Shown: positions 48,185-58,815 of the stretch, one piece after another
How positions within the stretch are numbered: the first letter of the stretch is position 1
Layout of the letters: the number at the start of each line of letters is the position of its first letter
From: Soehngenia sp.
Lineage (GTDB): Bacteria; Bacillota; Clostridia; Tissierellales; Tissierellaceae
Direction: 5' to 3'
Length of the DNA: 64,000 bases
Assembly (NCBI GenBank): GCA_024637045.1
Contig: JAGXFX010000027.1
Span: forward strand, 83,532 to 147,531
Made by a program: the position numbers and the translations under genes
The notes under the pieces: model-generated
Seen by the model: the letters and a program-made list of their open reading frames with translations, nothing else
What the model was told of the DNA's origin: nothing
The model's database searches: none

Positions 48185-49207
48185 ATGAAGGAGAGATTGG
48201 AAGACTTGAGGGATGCTGCCTTCAAGGAGATACAGGATAATATAGATTTAAATGAACTTGAGGAATTACGTGTAAAGTTTCTAGGAAAAAAGGGAGAAAT
48301 AACTAAAATTCTGAGAGATATGGGTAAACTTTCAGCTGAAATGAGACCTGTAATTGGACAGATGGCAAATGAGGTGAGGGCTGATCTTGAAAATAAGATT
48401 AATGAAACAAAAGAGATACTTAGAGAAAAAGCCAAAGAACAGAGTATTTCTTCTGAAACCATAGATATAACCGTTAAGACAAAGGAAATTAAAAGAGGTC
48501 ACAGACATCCTCTTATTCAAACAGCGGAAGAGTTGGAAGATCTTTTCATATCAATGGGTTTTTCTGTTGTAACAGGGCCTGAAATCGAAACTGTAGAAAA
48601 TAACTTCGATTCACTGAACTCACCTGATAACCATCCTTCCAGAGACCTCTCAGATACATTTTATATAAATGACGAGTTGCTATTGAGAACCCATACATCA
48701 CCCGTTCAAATAAGATCCATGAAGAAGTATGGTGCACCTTTAAGAATTGTATCGGCAGGAAGAACATTCCGTTTTGATGACGTAGATGATACTCATTCAC
48801 CAATGTTTCATCAACTCGAAGGTCTAGTTGTTGATGAGAATATTTCAATGGCAAATCTTATTCACACATTGGATATATTTATAAAAGAGCTTTTTGGAGA
48901 AGATATGAAAACCAGATATCGCCCACATCATTTTCCTTTTACTGAACCAAGTGCAGAAGTTGATGTGACTTGTATAAAGTGTAGAGGAGAAGGCTGTCCG
49001 GTGTGCAATTTCACAGGTTGGAGCATGGAGCTTTTAGGTTGTGGAATGGTACATCCACAGGTGCTTGAGAACTGTGGAATTGATTCTGAAAAATACACAG
49101 GATTTGCTTTTGGTATGGGAATTGATCGAATTACAATGGTCAAGTATGGAATTAATGATATTAGACTACTGTTTGAAAATGACAATAGATTTCTTGAACA
49201 ATTCTAG
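48185..49207 (+). CDS. pheS: Phenylalanine--tRNA ligase, alpha subunit
   Basis: A 340-aa catalytic subunit with an N-terminal coiled coil (1-85), motif 2 RIVSAGRTFRFDDVDDTHSPMFHQLEGL, PHHFPFTEPSAEVDV and motif 3 GFAFGMGIDRITMVKYG. It forms an alpha2-beta2 enzyme with pheT, which follows after 15 bases. Confidence 0.96.
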   Translation: MKERLEDLRDAAFKEIQDNIDLNELEELRVKFLGKKGEITKILRDMGKLSAEMRPVIGQMANEVRADLENKINETKEILREKAKEQSISSETIDITVKTKEIKRGHRHPLIQTAEELEDLFISMGFSVVTGPEIETVENNFDSLNSPDNHPSRDLSDTFYINDELLLRTHTSPVQIRSMKKYGAPLRIVSAGRTFRFDDVDDTHSPMFHQLEGLVVDENISMANLIHTLDIFIKELFGEDMKTRYRPHHFPFTEPSAEVDVTCIKCRGEGCPVCNFTGWSMELLGCGMVHPQVLENCGIDSEKYTGFAFGMGIDRITMVKYGINDIRLLFENDNRFLEQF

Positions 49208-49222
49208 GGGGGTATTGAGAGG

Positions 49223-51616
49223 ATGTTATTACCAGTAAATTGGCTAAAAAATTATGTTGATCTGAATATCTCATCAAAAGAGATATCTGATGGATTGACC
49301 TATTCTGGATCACATGTTGAATCCATAACAAGCATGAATAAAGGTATTGAGAATGTGGTTGTTGGAAAAATTGAGAAGATTGAAATTCATCCAAATGCTG
49401 ATAAACTATTGATTTGCATGATAGATGTCGGAGATGGGGTTTATACTGTAGTCACTGGAGCAAAAAATCTTAAAGAGGGAGACTATGTTCCTATAGCTCT
49501 GCCTGGAGCTACTCTTCCTGGAAATATTGATATTGGAACAACTGATTTTAGAGGCGTTGAATCACAAGGAATGCTGTGTTCACTTAAAGAGTTGGGATAC
49601 GCTGACAATGTCATACCAAAGGAAATGAAAGATGGAATATTTGTTTTTGACAAGGAATATTCCCTTGGAGAAAATGTAGTTCCATTGATGCAATTGAATG
49701 ATGATGTAATTGAGTTTGAGATAACACCAAATAGACCCGATTGCCTTAGCATATATGGGATGGCAAGAGAGGCATCTGCTACCTTCAAAGGTGAATTGCA
49801 GGAACCTGAAATAAGTTTAAACAACGAAGTAGATAACATTAATAGTTATACAAATGGAATTGAAGTTGAAACAGAAGCTTGTAGAAGGTATTACTCAAGG
49901 GTTGTTAAGGATGTAGTTATAAAACCATCACCACTATGGATTCAAACTACACTTATGAATGCAGGAGTTAGACCTGTTAATAATATGGTTGATATAACCA
50001 ACTATGTAATGCTTGAGCTTGGTGAGCCATTGCATGCATTCGATCTGGACAGACTAGGTGGAAGGAAAATCATAGTTAGACAGGCAGATAAAGGTGAAAA
50101 ACTTACTACACTTGACGACGTGGAAAGGACCTTGGACGAAAATGATATAGTAATAGCAGATGAGAATATTGCAATTGGACTGGCAGGTATAATGGGAGGT
50201 CTTGATAGCGAAATTACAGCCAATACAAAAACTGTACTACTTGAAGGTGCTAATTTCAGCCCAAGACATGTCAGATTGACATCAAAAAAATTAGCATTAA
50301 GATCAGAAGCCTCCACAAGATTTGAGAAGGGAATCGACCCTAATCTCTGCAGTCAGGCTGTTGAAAGAGTTTGTGAGCTTATAGAGGAAACAGGAACGGG
50401 TACAGTAGTAAATGGCGTAATCGACGTTAACCACACGAGTGCAAGCCTACACACAATTGTATTAAGACCTGACAGAGCAAGAAAACTTCTGGGTGTTGAC
50501 ATGCCTGATGATGACATCGTAGATTATCTTGAAAGATTGCAATTCAAGACAACCTTAAAAAGTGGTAGTATTATAGCCGAAGTGCCAACATTTAGAGATG
50601 ATGTTAAGGTTGAAGCTGATCTAATTGAGGAAGCAGGAAGATTGTATGGATTCCATAATATCGAGAGCAAGCCTCTTACAGGTGCTCTTACAAGAGGTGA
50701 AAAACCGTACAACAAGCAAATTGAAGCAAGAGTAAAGTCAGTGCTTCAGGGAATTGGTTATAATGAGGTTATGACATATTCATTTATCAGCCCCAAGGCA
50801 TACGACAAATTGAACCTGCCTGAAGAGGCTTCTGAAAGAAAATACATCATACTTATGAATCCATTAGGGGAAGATTACAGTACAATGCGTACTACTTTGA
50901 TGTCAAACATGATGGATTTGCTTGGACGAAATGAAAACAAAGGTATTGACGAGGTTCTTGCATATGAAATAGGGTATGCTTTTATTCCAAAAGCATTGCC
51001 CGTAGTCGATTTACCAGATGAAAAGCAAGTATTGTCAATTGGGTTTTATGGTCAGAAGGATTTTTATTTCATGAAAGAGACACTAGAAACAGTATTTGAA
51101 AGACTTGGAGTAAAGAATCTAAGCTATGAAAGAGAAGAGAAAAATCCTTCGTTCCATCCTGGAAGAGCTGCTACAGTTTATTCAGGCAATGTGAAGTTAG
51201 GGATTTTCGGCGAAGTGCACCCAGATGTCGCGAACAATTATGAATTAAAGAAAAGATCATATATTGCAACAATAGATTTTGACAAGATTGTAGATCTGAC
51301 TGATTTGGATATAAAATATAGACCTCTGCCAAAATATCCTTCAATGAGCAGAGACATTGCAGTTGTAGTTGATGAGGGAGTTATGGTTGGAGAAATTGAT
51401 AAGGTCATACGTTCACACGGCAAGAATCTTGTTGAGTCAATAGAACTCTTTGACATATATAGAGGGAATCAAGTTGAGAAAAACAAGAAAAGTGTTGCAT
51501 TCTCAATAGTTTATAGGTCATATGAAGGAACTTTAACAGATTCTGTTGTTAATGACATTCAGAATAAGATTATATTAGACCTTGAGAATAGATTTGATGC
51601 TAAACTTCGAAGCTAA
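49223..51616 (+). CDS. pheT: Phenylalanine--tRNA ligase, beta subunit
   Basis: A 797-aa subunit with a tRNA-binding OB domain (about 40-150, VVGKIEKIEIHPNADKL), B3/B4 editing domain (EPLHAFDLDRL), B5 and catalytic-like core, and C-terminal FDX-ACB domain (KYPSMSRDIAVVVDEGV). Full length. Confidence 0.96.
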   Translation: MLLPVNWLKNYVDLNISSKEISDGLTYSGSHVESITSMNKGIENVVVGKIEKIEIHPNADKLLICMIDVGDGVYTVVTGAKNLKEGDYVPIALPGATLPGNIDIGTTDFRGVESQGMLCSLKELGYADNVIPKEMKDGIFVFDKEYSLGENVVPLMQLNDDVIEFEITPNRPDCLSIYGMAREASATFKGELQEPEISLNNEVDNINSYTNGIEVETEACRRYYSRVVKDVVIKPSPLWIQTTLMNAGVRPVNNMVDITNYVMLELGEPLHAFDLDRLGGRKIIVRQADKGEKLTTLDDVERTLDENDIVIADENIAIGLAGIMGGLDSEITANTKTVLLEGANFSPRHVRLTSKKLALRSEASTRFEKGIDPNLCSQAVERVCELIEETGTGTVVNGVIDVNHTSASLHTIVLRPDRARKLLGVDMPDDDIVDYLERLQFKTTLKSGSIIAEVPTFRDDVKVEADLIEEAGRLYGFHNIESKPLTGALTRGEKPYNKQIEARVKSVLQGIGYNEVMTYSFISPKAYDKLNLPEEASERKYIILMNPLGEDYSTMRTTLMSNMMDLLGRNENKGIDEVLAYEIGYAFIPKALPVVDLPDEKQVLSIGFYGQKDFYFMKETLETVFERLGVKNLSYEREEKNPSFHPGRAATVYSGNVKLGIFGEVHPDVANNYELKKRSYIATIDFDKIVDLTDLDIKYRPLPKYPSMSRDIAVVVDEGVMVGEIDKVIRSHGKNLVESIELFDIYRGNQVEKNKKSVAFSIVYRSYEGTLTDSVVNDIQNKIILDLENRFDAKLRS

Positions 51617-51640
51617 AGGGTGGAATTTCTACCCTTTTCT
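51615..51640 (+). terminator. Probable terminator after pheT
   Basis: Stem AAAGGGT/ACCCTTT with a 9-base loop just after the stop and a short T-run; moderate. Confidence 0.5.
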
Positions 51641-51682
51641 AGAGTTAAATGAGGATACTGTACTGTTTTAAGGAGGTTGGTT

Positions 51683-52225
51683 ATGACAGATAAAAGAAAA
51701 ATTAATGTATTGATTGATGGTCGTAACTTTACAGTTGTAGGTGCCGAAAATGATAGATATGTAAGAGAGCTGGCGGCTTATGTAGACAGTAGTATCAAAA
51801 AAATGTCGAGCAAAAATGAAAGACTTAGCCCAACTATGGCTGCGACTTTAACAGCATTTAATGTAGCGGATGAACTTTTCAAATTACAGGAGGAACACAA
51901 GGAATTAAGAAAGAAATCAAAAGAACCTCTTGAAAAATATGACTCTTTAAAGAAGGAAATGCAGGAAGCAAACGCAAAAATCAGGGAAATGGAAACAAAA
52001 AGCTTTGAATATCAGGACGAAGTTATCAAGACTAAGCTATCAAAAGAACAACTATTCGGTGAAATCAATGAGTTGAAGGAAGGTATCAAAGTCAAGGACC
52101 AAGAGATACATAAGTGCCACACTGACCTAAAGGAATACAAAGACAAGCATTTTAAAACTCAGATGGAAATTGTGGAACTTAAGAAGCAACTTAAGGAAAC
52201 ACTTGAACTTCTTGATGAGAATTGA
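51683..52225 (+). CDS. zapA: Cell division protein ZapA with extended coiled coil
   Basis: A 180-aa protein. Residues 1-80 are the ZapA domain (INVLIDGRNFTVVG, ENDRYVRELAAYVD, ALTAFNVADEL type), which bundles FtsZ. A long charged coiled coil (about 80-175) extends it beyond the usual 85-100 residues. ATG 51683 is used; TTG 51677 overlaps the ribosome-binding site. Confidence 0.88.
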   Translation: MTDKRKINVLIDGRNFTVVGAENDRYVRELAAYVDSSIKKMSSKNERLSPTMAATLTAFNVADELFKLQEEHKELRKKSKEPLEKYDSLKKEMQEANAKIREMETKSFEYQDEVIKTKLSKEQLFGEINELKEGIKVKDQEIHKCHTDLKEYKDKHFKTQMEIVELKKQLKETLELLDEN

Positions 52226-52239
52226 TCAGGAGGAAAATT

Positions 52240-54645
52240 TTGAATAATAAATTGGAATTATTGGCTCCCGTAGGGAGTATGGAAGCCCTTGAAGCTGCCG
52301 TTATGAATGGTGCAGATGCAGTGTACTTGGGTGGTAAGTTGTTCAATGCAAGACAATATGCCTCCAACTTCGAATATGAAGAATTAATGGAGGCAGTTTC
52401 TTATGCTCATTTAAGAGGAGTATCAGTTTTTGTTACAGTGAATATTTTACTGGATGACAAAGAAGTATCGGATGCTCTTGACTATGTGAAATATCTGTAC
52501 GAAATTGGAGTCGACGGGATAATCGTTCAGGATATTGGATTTGCATCAATGGTAAGAGAAGTATTCCCAGAATTACAGATTCATGCAAGTACTCAGATGA
52601 CCATCAATAATCTTGAGGGTGCAAGACATCTTGAAGAACTTGGATTTACAAGAGTTGTTCTTGCAAGAGAAGTACCTTATAAAGAGATCTTGAGGATTAA
52701 AAATAACAGTGATATAGAACTTGAGGTATTTATCCACGGCGCCTTGTGTTTTTCCTATTCAGGGCAGTGTCTCATGAGCAGTCTTATCGGTGGAAGAAGT
52801 GGCAACAGAGGAACATGCGCTCAGCCTTGCAGAATGGAATATAGTATAATAGATGCTAAGGGTAATATAGCAGGCAATCTTGACAAAAGGCATTATCTAA
52901 GTACCAGGGACCTTAATACTTTGGATGAAGTCGGGGAATTGATAAATGCAGGAGTAAAATCATTTAAAATTGAAGGAAGAATGAAAAGGCCTGAATATGT
53001 TGCTACAGTAGTAAGTGCGTACAGAAAAGCGATTGACAGTGGAAGTGACTCCTTGACAAAAGGAGAAAGAGTCAATGTTGAACAGATATTTAACAGGGAA
53101 TTTACAAAAGGACATACTTTTGGTGACTTCGGGAAGAAATTTGTTTCTGTTGAAAGGCCTGACAATAGGGGAAGAGTAGTAGGAAAGGTTATTTCATCAG
53201 ATAAGAACAAGATTCAGGTATTGTTATCTGAAAATGTTGATGTAGGTGATGGATTAGAGTGGGATACCTATCACAATGATCGATCAGGAACAAAAGCTCA
53301 ATTTTCAGGTCAAAAAGGAGAAAAGATCTGGATAGGGAGAATCAAGGATACTGCTCCGGAAGGATCACCTTTTAGAAAAACTTCCAGTGCTGAACTATTG
53401 GGGAATGCTAAGAAATCATATATTAATACTGATAAAAACCTCCCATTATCCATGAAAATAAGATTAAAAATAGGAGAAAAGCCTATTCTTACTGTCGAAT
53501 TTATGGAATTTTCTGAAACGGCTACAGGAGATAAAGTTGTCGAGACTGCTGTGAAGACTCCTATTTCAGGTGAAAGAATAAGTGAACAATTGGCAAAACT
53601 GGGAGATACGGTTTTCTCTATGGAGAGTCTTGAAATAGACATGGATGACAACTCATTTATTAATGTTAAGGATATTAATGCTCTTAGAAGAAATGCTGTG
53701 GAGAGACTTTCAGAAAAAGTAGTCGCAAACTTTGTAAAATACCCTGTAATAAACTTTAAGGACAAGAAAGACAGTGTAATGAGTTTTAGCAAACTACCCA
53801 AGGATAAGAAAATGTTGACTGTAAGGGTTAGCAATCAAAAGCAGTTTGACCAAATGAATCTAAAAAAAGTAGATAGAGTCTACCTTGGCTTTAATGAAAG
53901 TCTAAAAGGCAATCTTGAAATTCTTAAGAGTAATAGTATTGAGGCATTCTACTTGTCGGATAAAATTTTATATAAAGAAGATTTAGACATACTTGAATCA
54001 ACAATAAACACGAATCTTTCTCAATTGGATGGAGTTTCTGCTTCAAATGTTGGTACTGTAGAATTTCTGAAGAACAAGTTTAATTTAACTATACACGGAG
54101 ATATCGGGCTGAATGTTTTCAACTCTTATACTTTGAATTACTTCAGAAAAATTGGGATAAATGGGTTGACTCTTTCACCAGAGCTAAACCTTGGTCAGAT
54201 AAATGAGATTGCAGAAAAGACGGGCGGAGAAGTAGAAGCAATAGTATATGGATATTTACCGGTGATGATTTCTAGAAATTGTCCGATGGCATATCTTAAA
54301 GGATGCAAGGATGATAGTGGCTGTGAAACTTGTTCATATGCAAATGGATATATGCTTAAGGATCGAATGAACAAGAATTTCAGAATGGATAGAGGAGCAG
54401 GCTTTACAACTATCTACAATTCAGTACCTGTTATGGTATTGGATAGACTTGAAGCAGTATCAAGAGCAGGGATTACATCTTTCAGGTTGGACTTTACCTT
54501 TGAAGATGATATAAGGGATATTCAGGAGATGTACTATGATTGTCTTAATGGTATGATTGACAAGAATACAGTAATTAATTTTATGAATGATTATAAAGCC
54601 AAAACTGAAGTGACAAATGGACATTTTTTCAGAGGTGTCCTTTAA
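52240..54645 (+). CDS. U32 family peptidase-like RNA hydroxylase (RlhA/TrhP-type)
   Basis: An 801-aa protein. The N-terminal U32 barrel begins LELLAPVGSMEALEAAV and has HASTQMTINN, VFIHGALCFSYSGQC and the cysteine cluster GNRGTCAQPCRMEY; a DUF3656-type middle domain and a C-terminal part with CPMAYLKGCKDDSGCETC follow. Family members hydroxylate rRNA or tRNA bases rather than digest protein. TTG 52240 is the likely start (AGGAGG at 52228-52233). It lies between zapA and mutS2, a common Clostridial order. Confidence 0.85.
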   Translation: MNNKLELLAPVGSMEALEAAVMNGADAVYLGGKLFNARQYASNFEYEELMEAVSYAHLRGVSVFVTVNILLDDKEVSDALDYVKYLYEIGVDGIIVQDIGFASMVREVFPELQIHASTQMTINNLEGARHLEELGFTRVVLAREVPYKEILRIKNNSDIELEVFIHGALCFSYSGQCLMSSLIGGRSGNRGTCAQPCRMEYSIIDAKGNIAGNLDKRHYLSTRDLNTLDEVGELINAGVKSFKIEGRMKRPEYVATVVSAYRKAIDSGSDSLTKGERVNVEQIFNREFTKGHTFGDFGKKFVSVERPDNRGRVVGKVISSDKNKIQVLLSENVDVGDGLEWDTYHNDRSGTKAQFSGQKGEKIWIGRIKDTAPEGSPFRKTSSAELLGNAKKSYINTDKNLPLSMKIRLKIGEKPILTVEFMEFSETATGDKVVETAVKTPISGERISEQLAKLGDTVFSMESLEIDMDDNSFINVKDINALRRNAVERLSEKVVANFVKYPVINFKDKKDSVMSFSKLPKDKKMLTVRVSNQKQFDQMNLKKVDRVYLGFNESLKGNLEILKSNSIEAFYLSDKILYKEDLDILESTINTNLSQLDGVSASNVGTVEFLKNKFNLTIHGDIGLNVFNSYTLNYFRKIGINGLTLSPELNLGQINEIAEKTGGEVEAIVYGYLPVMISRNCPMAYLKGCKDDSGCETCSYANGYMLKDRMNKNFRMDRGAGFTTIYNSVPVMVLDRLEAVSRAGITSFRLDFTFEDDIRDIQEMYYDCLNGMIDKNTVINFMNDYKAKTEVTNGHFFRGVL

Positions 54646-54657
54646 CGAGGTGATTTT

Positions 54658-57039
54658 TTGAATCATAAAAGCTTAAACGTACTTGAATTTTATAAAATCA
54701 GGGAGATGCTTATAGAAAAAGCAGAATCGACTCCTGGGAAAAGCATTGCTAAAGACCTTATGCCCTCAACCGATTCAAATGAAGTCAAATACTCACAGAA
54801 TGAGACTCAGGAGGCATTGACCTTGCTTATGAAAAGAGGGAATCCTCCACTGTTTGGAATTAACAAAGTAAGGGATGATGTCAAGCGTGCGGAACTTGGG
54901 GGGATGTTACATCCTGGAGCATTATTAAAAATAGGTGAAGGTCTTAGAGTTTCCAGAGCACTTAAGAATTATATGAGAGACACTAGAGAAGAGACAGCAG
55001 AAAACTACAAGATTATTGGTGATATGATTCAAAATCTTGGTGTGTTTAAAGATCTTGAGGATTCAATCAGTAATGCAATAATAAGTGAAGATGAGATTTC
55101 GGATAATGCCAGTACTAGTTTAAGAAATATAAGAAGACAGATTCGTGCTAAGAATGATGGAATTAAGGATAAACTGAACAGCATAATCAATTCTTCAACA
55201 CATAGAAAATTTCTTCAGGATGCAATTGTCACGATGCGTGAAGGAAGATATGTTATACCAGTCAAACAAGAGAATAGGGGTAGTGTACCAGGTTTGGTTC
55301 ATGATGTTTCCTCAAGTGGAGCTACTGCTTTCATTGAACCTATGGCTGTGGTGGAGTTGAACAACCAGCTAAAGGAACTAGAAATCAAGGAAAGAGAAGA
55401 AATTGAGAGAATTCTCATTGAACTGACAGGGATGGTTGCTGAAGATGCAGAAGGAATAAGAAGCAATGAGTTGTTGCTTTCCAGACTGGATTTTGTTTTC
55501 GCAAAAGGAAAACTTGCTTTAACAATGAATGCAACAAAGCCTTTATTTAATGAGAATGGGTATCTTAACATAAAAAAAGGCAGACATCCTTTGCTTGGAA
55601 AAGAAGTTGTTCCAATAAATGTATATCTAGGGGATCAATTTAATACTTTAATCATTACAGGACCAAACACCGGGGGGAAAACTGTAACATTAAAGACAGT
55701 TGGTCTTTTCACTCTCATGGGGCAAAGTGGTCTTCATATTCCAGCAGACTTTAATTCAGAATTATCGATATTCAAGAAGGTTTTTGCAGACATTGGAGAC
55801 GAACAAAGCATTGAACAAAGTCTTTCAACATTCTCATCCCATATGACCAATATAGTTGATATTCTGGATGAGATAAATGAAAGCAGTCTGGTGCTCTTTG
55901 ATGAACTTGGAGCTGGAACTGATCCAACTGAGGGTGCTGCTCTAGCCATGTCAATTCTTGACCATCTAAGAACAATGGGAATAAGAACCTTGGCAACTAC
56001 GCATTACAGTCAGCTAAAGGTTTATGCATTGACAACAGACTATGTAAGAAACGCATCTGTTGAATTTGATGTAGAGACCTTAAGTCCAACTTATAAGTTG
56101 TTAATAGGAGTTCCTGGCAAATCTAATGCATTTGAAATTTCCAAGAGGTTGGGACTACAAGATTATATTGTTGATAGGGCCAGAGAATTACTCACAAAGG
56201 AAAATATTGAGTTTGAAGATGTACTTCAGGCGATGGATAGAGACAGAAGAATTGCCGAAGAGAATAAGACTGAAGCTGAAAGATTAAAACTTGACATACA
56301 TAAGTTAAGAGAACAGTTGCAGAATGAAAAGGGTAAGACTGAAGAATTGCGTGAAAAGATTTTACAAAAGGCTAAAGAGGAAGCAAGGCATATCGTAAGA
56401 ACTGCAAAAGATAATGCGGATCTTATAATAGATGAATTAAAAAGCATATCCAATGAAATTGACAGAGACAAAGGTAAAAGACTCCAGGAAGCCCAGGATA
56501 TGCTCAGGAAGGAAATAAGAGAAAAAGAAGCTCAGGCAAGCACTGGTATTAAAGAGGTAAAATCAAAGAAACCTCCCAAGAACCTTAAAGCAGGTGAAAC
56601 TGTGGAAGTGCTTTCTTTAAACCAACAGGGAACAGTTGTTACGCCTCCTGATGATAAAGGTAATGTTGAAGTGCAAATTGGTATAATGAAGGTTAATGTA
56701 TCGATTTCTACTCTGAGAAGAGCAGAAGGCAATGAGCAGACAACATCGATGGAGAGGAGCAAATCTGTTAAAACAAGAAAAGCCAAGGCTATCAAGGCAG
56801 AATTGGACCTGAGGGGTAGGAATATAGAAGAAGGTACCTTTGAGCTAGACAAGTATTTGGATGATGCATTTATATCAGGACTTAAGGAAGTTTATATAAT
56901 CCACGGCAAAGGAACCGGTGCTCTTAGGGATGGTGTCAAATCCTATTTAAAGAATCACAGACTTGTTAAATCCCAGAGGTTAGGAAAGTATGGAGAAGGT
57001 GGCGACGGAGTAACTGTGGTCGAATTGAAAAACAGTTGA
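54658..57039 (+). CDS. mutS2: MutS2 (RqcU-like ribosome rescue / Smr endonuclease)
   Basis: A 793-aa protein. Core and clamp helices are followed by the ABC-type ATPase (Walker A TGPNTGGKTVTLKT about 335, signature LSTFSSHM, Walker B LVLFDELGAGTDPTEGAAL), a coiled coil (about 515-640) and a C-terminal Smr domain (LDLRGRNIEEG and IIHGKGTGALRDGV). In Firmicutes MutS2 acts on collided ribosomes and recombination rather than mismatch repair. Start TTG 54658. Confidence 0.94.
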   Translation: MNHKSLNVLEFYKIREMLIEKAESTPGKSIAKDLMPSTDSNEVKYSQNETQEALTLLMKRGNPPLFGINKVRDDVKRAELGGMLHPGALLKIGEGLRVSRALKNYMRDTREETAENYKIIGDMIQNLGVFKDLEDSISNAIISEDEISDNASTSLRNIRRQIRAKNDGIKDKLNSIINSSTHRKFLQDAIVTMREGRYVIPVKQENRGSVPGLVHDVSSSGATAFIEPMAVVELNNQLKELEIKEREEIERILIELTGMVAEDAEGIRSNELLLSRLDFVFAKGKLALTMNATKPLFNENGYLNIKKGRHPLLGKEVVPINVYLGDQFNTLIITGPNTGGKTVTLKTVGLFTLMGQSGLHIPADFNSELSIFKKVFADIGDEQSIEQSLSTFSSHMTNIVDILDEINESSLVLFDELGAGTDPTEGAALAMSILDHLRTMGIRTLATTHYSQLKVYALTTDYVRNASVEFDVETLSPTYKLLIGVPGKSNAFEISKRLGLQDYIVDRARELLTKENIEFEDVLQAMDRDRRIAEENKTEAERLKLDIHKLREQLQNEKGKTEELREKILQKAKEEARHIVRTAKDNADLIIDELKSISNEIDRDKGKRLQEAQDMLRKEIREKEAQASTGIKEVKSKKPPKNLKAGETVEVLSLNQQGTVVTPPDDKGNVEVQIGIMKVNVSISTLRRAEGNEQTTSMERSKSVKTRKAKAIKAELDLRGRNIEEGTFELDKYLDDAFISGLKEVYIIHGKGTGALRDGVKSYLKNHRLVKSQRLGKYGEGGDGVTVVELKNS

Positions 57040-57066
57040 TTACGATATTTAATGGGAGGAATAAAT

Positions 57067-58767
57067 ATGATTAGTTTCAAGAATGTGGTAGTAGAATTAC
57101 TTGACGCAAAAGTAGTAAGTTTAAGTCAGGATGAGATTGTTAGTCTTATTGAAATACCGCCATCTTATGATATGGGAGATTATGCATTTCCAACGTTCAG
57201 ACTAGCCAAGGAGTACAGAAAATCTCCTAATGTAATTGCGGAAGAACTGGCAGCTAGTATCAGTGGAAATGAGTTGTTTGAAAAAGTTCAGAATCAAGGA
57301 CCATATGTGAATTTTTTTATAAATAGAACAAAACTTGCTGAAGATGTTATTTCAGAGATTATGGATAAAAAGGAAAAATATGGTTCATCAGATATGGGTG
57401 AAGGCAAGAAGGTTATTGTGGAGTTTTCTTCGCCGAACATCGCAAAACCATTTCACATTGGTCACATTAGAACTACTGTAATAGGAAATTCACTAGCAAA
57501 GATATATGAGTTTTTAGGATTCAATACAATTACAATCAACCATCTAGGAGATTATGGAACTCAATTTGGAATGCTAATCTCAGCTTACAAAAAGTGGGGG
57601 GATCGTAAAGTAATTGAAGAGAACCCAATCTCTGAGCTTCTAAAGCTGTACGTAAGGTTTAACGAAGAAGCAGAAGATAAACCTGAACTTAAGGATGAAG
57701 CAAGGTATTGGTTCAAAGAACTTGAAAATAAGAATCCAGAGGCTATGGAATTATGGCAATGGATCAGGGACATAAGCCTTAAGGAGTTTGATAGAGTATA
57801 CGATATGTTAAATATCAAGTTTGATTCCTACACAGGAGAAAGTTTCTATTCAGACAAGATGCCAACAGTCTTGGAAGAAATGAAGGGAAAGGGTATTATC
57901 AAGGAATCAGAGGGTGCATTAATTGTTGATCTTGAAGACTACGGGATGCCGCCTGCTCTGATTATGAAAAAAGATGGCTCGACACTTTACACGACAAGAG
58001 ATATTGCAGCAGCACTCTATAGAAAAAAACACTACGATTTCCATAAAAACCTCTATGTAGTTGCATCTCAGCAAAATTTACATTTTAAGGCCTGGATTAA
58101 GATTGTTGAACTGATGGGTCACGAGTGGGCAAAGGATTGTATTCACATACCATTCGGGATGGTGAGCTTGGAAGAAGGAACATTGTCAACTAGAAAGGGA
58201 AGGGTTGTATTCCTTGAGGATGTTTTGAACAAGGCTATTGAAAGCACTAAGAATATAATTGAAGAAAGAAACCCAAATCTTGAAAACAAGGATCTTGTTG
58301 CAAAGCAAGTGGGAATTGGAGCAATTTTGTTCCAGGAATTGTTTAATCAAAGGATTAAAGACTATACATTTAATTGGGATAGGACTCTTAGCTTTGAGGG
58401 AGAAACAGGACCATATGTACAATACACACATGCACGAGCTAACTCATTGCTTGAAAAAGGCAATTTTAATCCTGAAGATAAAATAAGCCTTGAAAAGCTA
58501 ACGAGTGATGATGAAACAAATATAATTCGAATGCTGTACGACTTCCCAGATATTGTGGTGGATGCCATGGAGAAGAATGAACCATTTTATATAACTAGAC
58601 AAATTGTTGAAATTGCAAAGGCATTCAACACATTCTATAACAGCACTCAGATAATAACTGACGATGAGGAAGCAAAGAAAACACGACTTGCATTGGTGTA
58701 TTCTACCAAGACTGTAATAAAAACGGGTCTTGGGTTGTTGGGTATAGATGCTCCTAACAAGATGTAA
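57067..58767 (+). CDS. argS: Arginine--tRNA ligase
   Basis: A 566-aa class I synthetase. The N-terminal Add1 domain, HIGH motif in NIAKPFHIGHIRTTVIG, YTTRDIAAALYR, and the degenerate KMSK equivalent LSTRKGRVVFLED are present; the anticodon DALR domain ends the protein. ATG 57067 behind GGGAGG. Confidence 0.96.
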   Translation: MISFKNVVVELLDAKVVSLSQDEIVSLIEIPPSYDMGDYAFPTFRLAKEYRKSPNVIAEELAASISGNELFEKVQNQGPYVNFFINRTKLAEDVISEIMDKKEKYGSSDMGEGKKVIVEFSSPNIAKPFHIGHIRTTVIGNSLAKIYEFLGFNTITINHLGDYGTQFGMLISAYKKWGDRKVIEENPISELLKLYVRFNEEAEDKPELKDEARYWFKELENKNPEAMELWQWIRDISLKEFDRVYDMLNIKFDSYTGESFYSDKMPTVLEEMKGKGIIKESEGALIVDLEDYGMPPALIMKKDGSTLYTTRDIAAALYRKKHYDFHKNLYVVASQQNLHFKAWIKIVELMGHEWAKDCIHIPFGMVSLEEGTLSTRKGRVVFLEDVLNKAIESTKNIIEERNPNLENKDLVAKQVGIGAILFQELFNQRIKDYTFNWDRTLSFEGETGPYVQYTHARANSLLEKGNFNPEDKISLEKLTSDDETNIIRMLYDFPDIVVDAMEKNEPFYITRQIVEIAKAFNTFYNSTQIITDDEEAKKTRLALVYSTKTVIKTGLGLLGIDAPNKM

Positions 58768-58777
58768 TAGCATAAAT

Positions 58778-58815
58778 AAGAAGAGACCTTATCTAGAATG
58801 ATAAGGTCTCTTCTT
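58778..58815. terminator. Bidirectional terminator embedding the end of the convergent gene
   Basis: A perfect 16-bp stem (58778-58793 with 58800-58815; arm begins AAGAAGAGACC) and a 6-base loop. On plus it terminates argS, on minus the small gene whose stop (58793-58795) and last codons lie inside it. Confidence 0.85.

Noticed and set aside
53310..53834. Minus-strand ORF of 174 codons inside the U32 gene
   Set aside because: Antisense shadow; the plus-strand frame carries the conserved family sequence.
58768..58815. Insertion-sequence end suggested by the long inverted repeat
   Set aside because: No transposase gene, no target duplication, and the stem sits exactly between convergent genes as a terminator.
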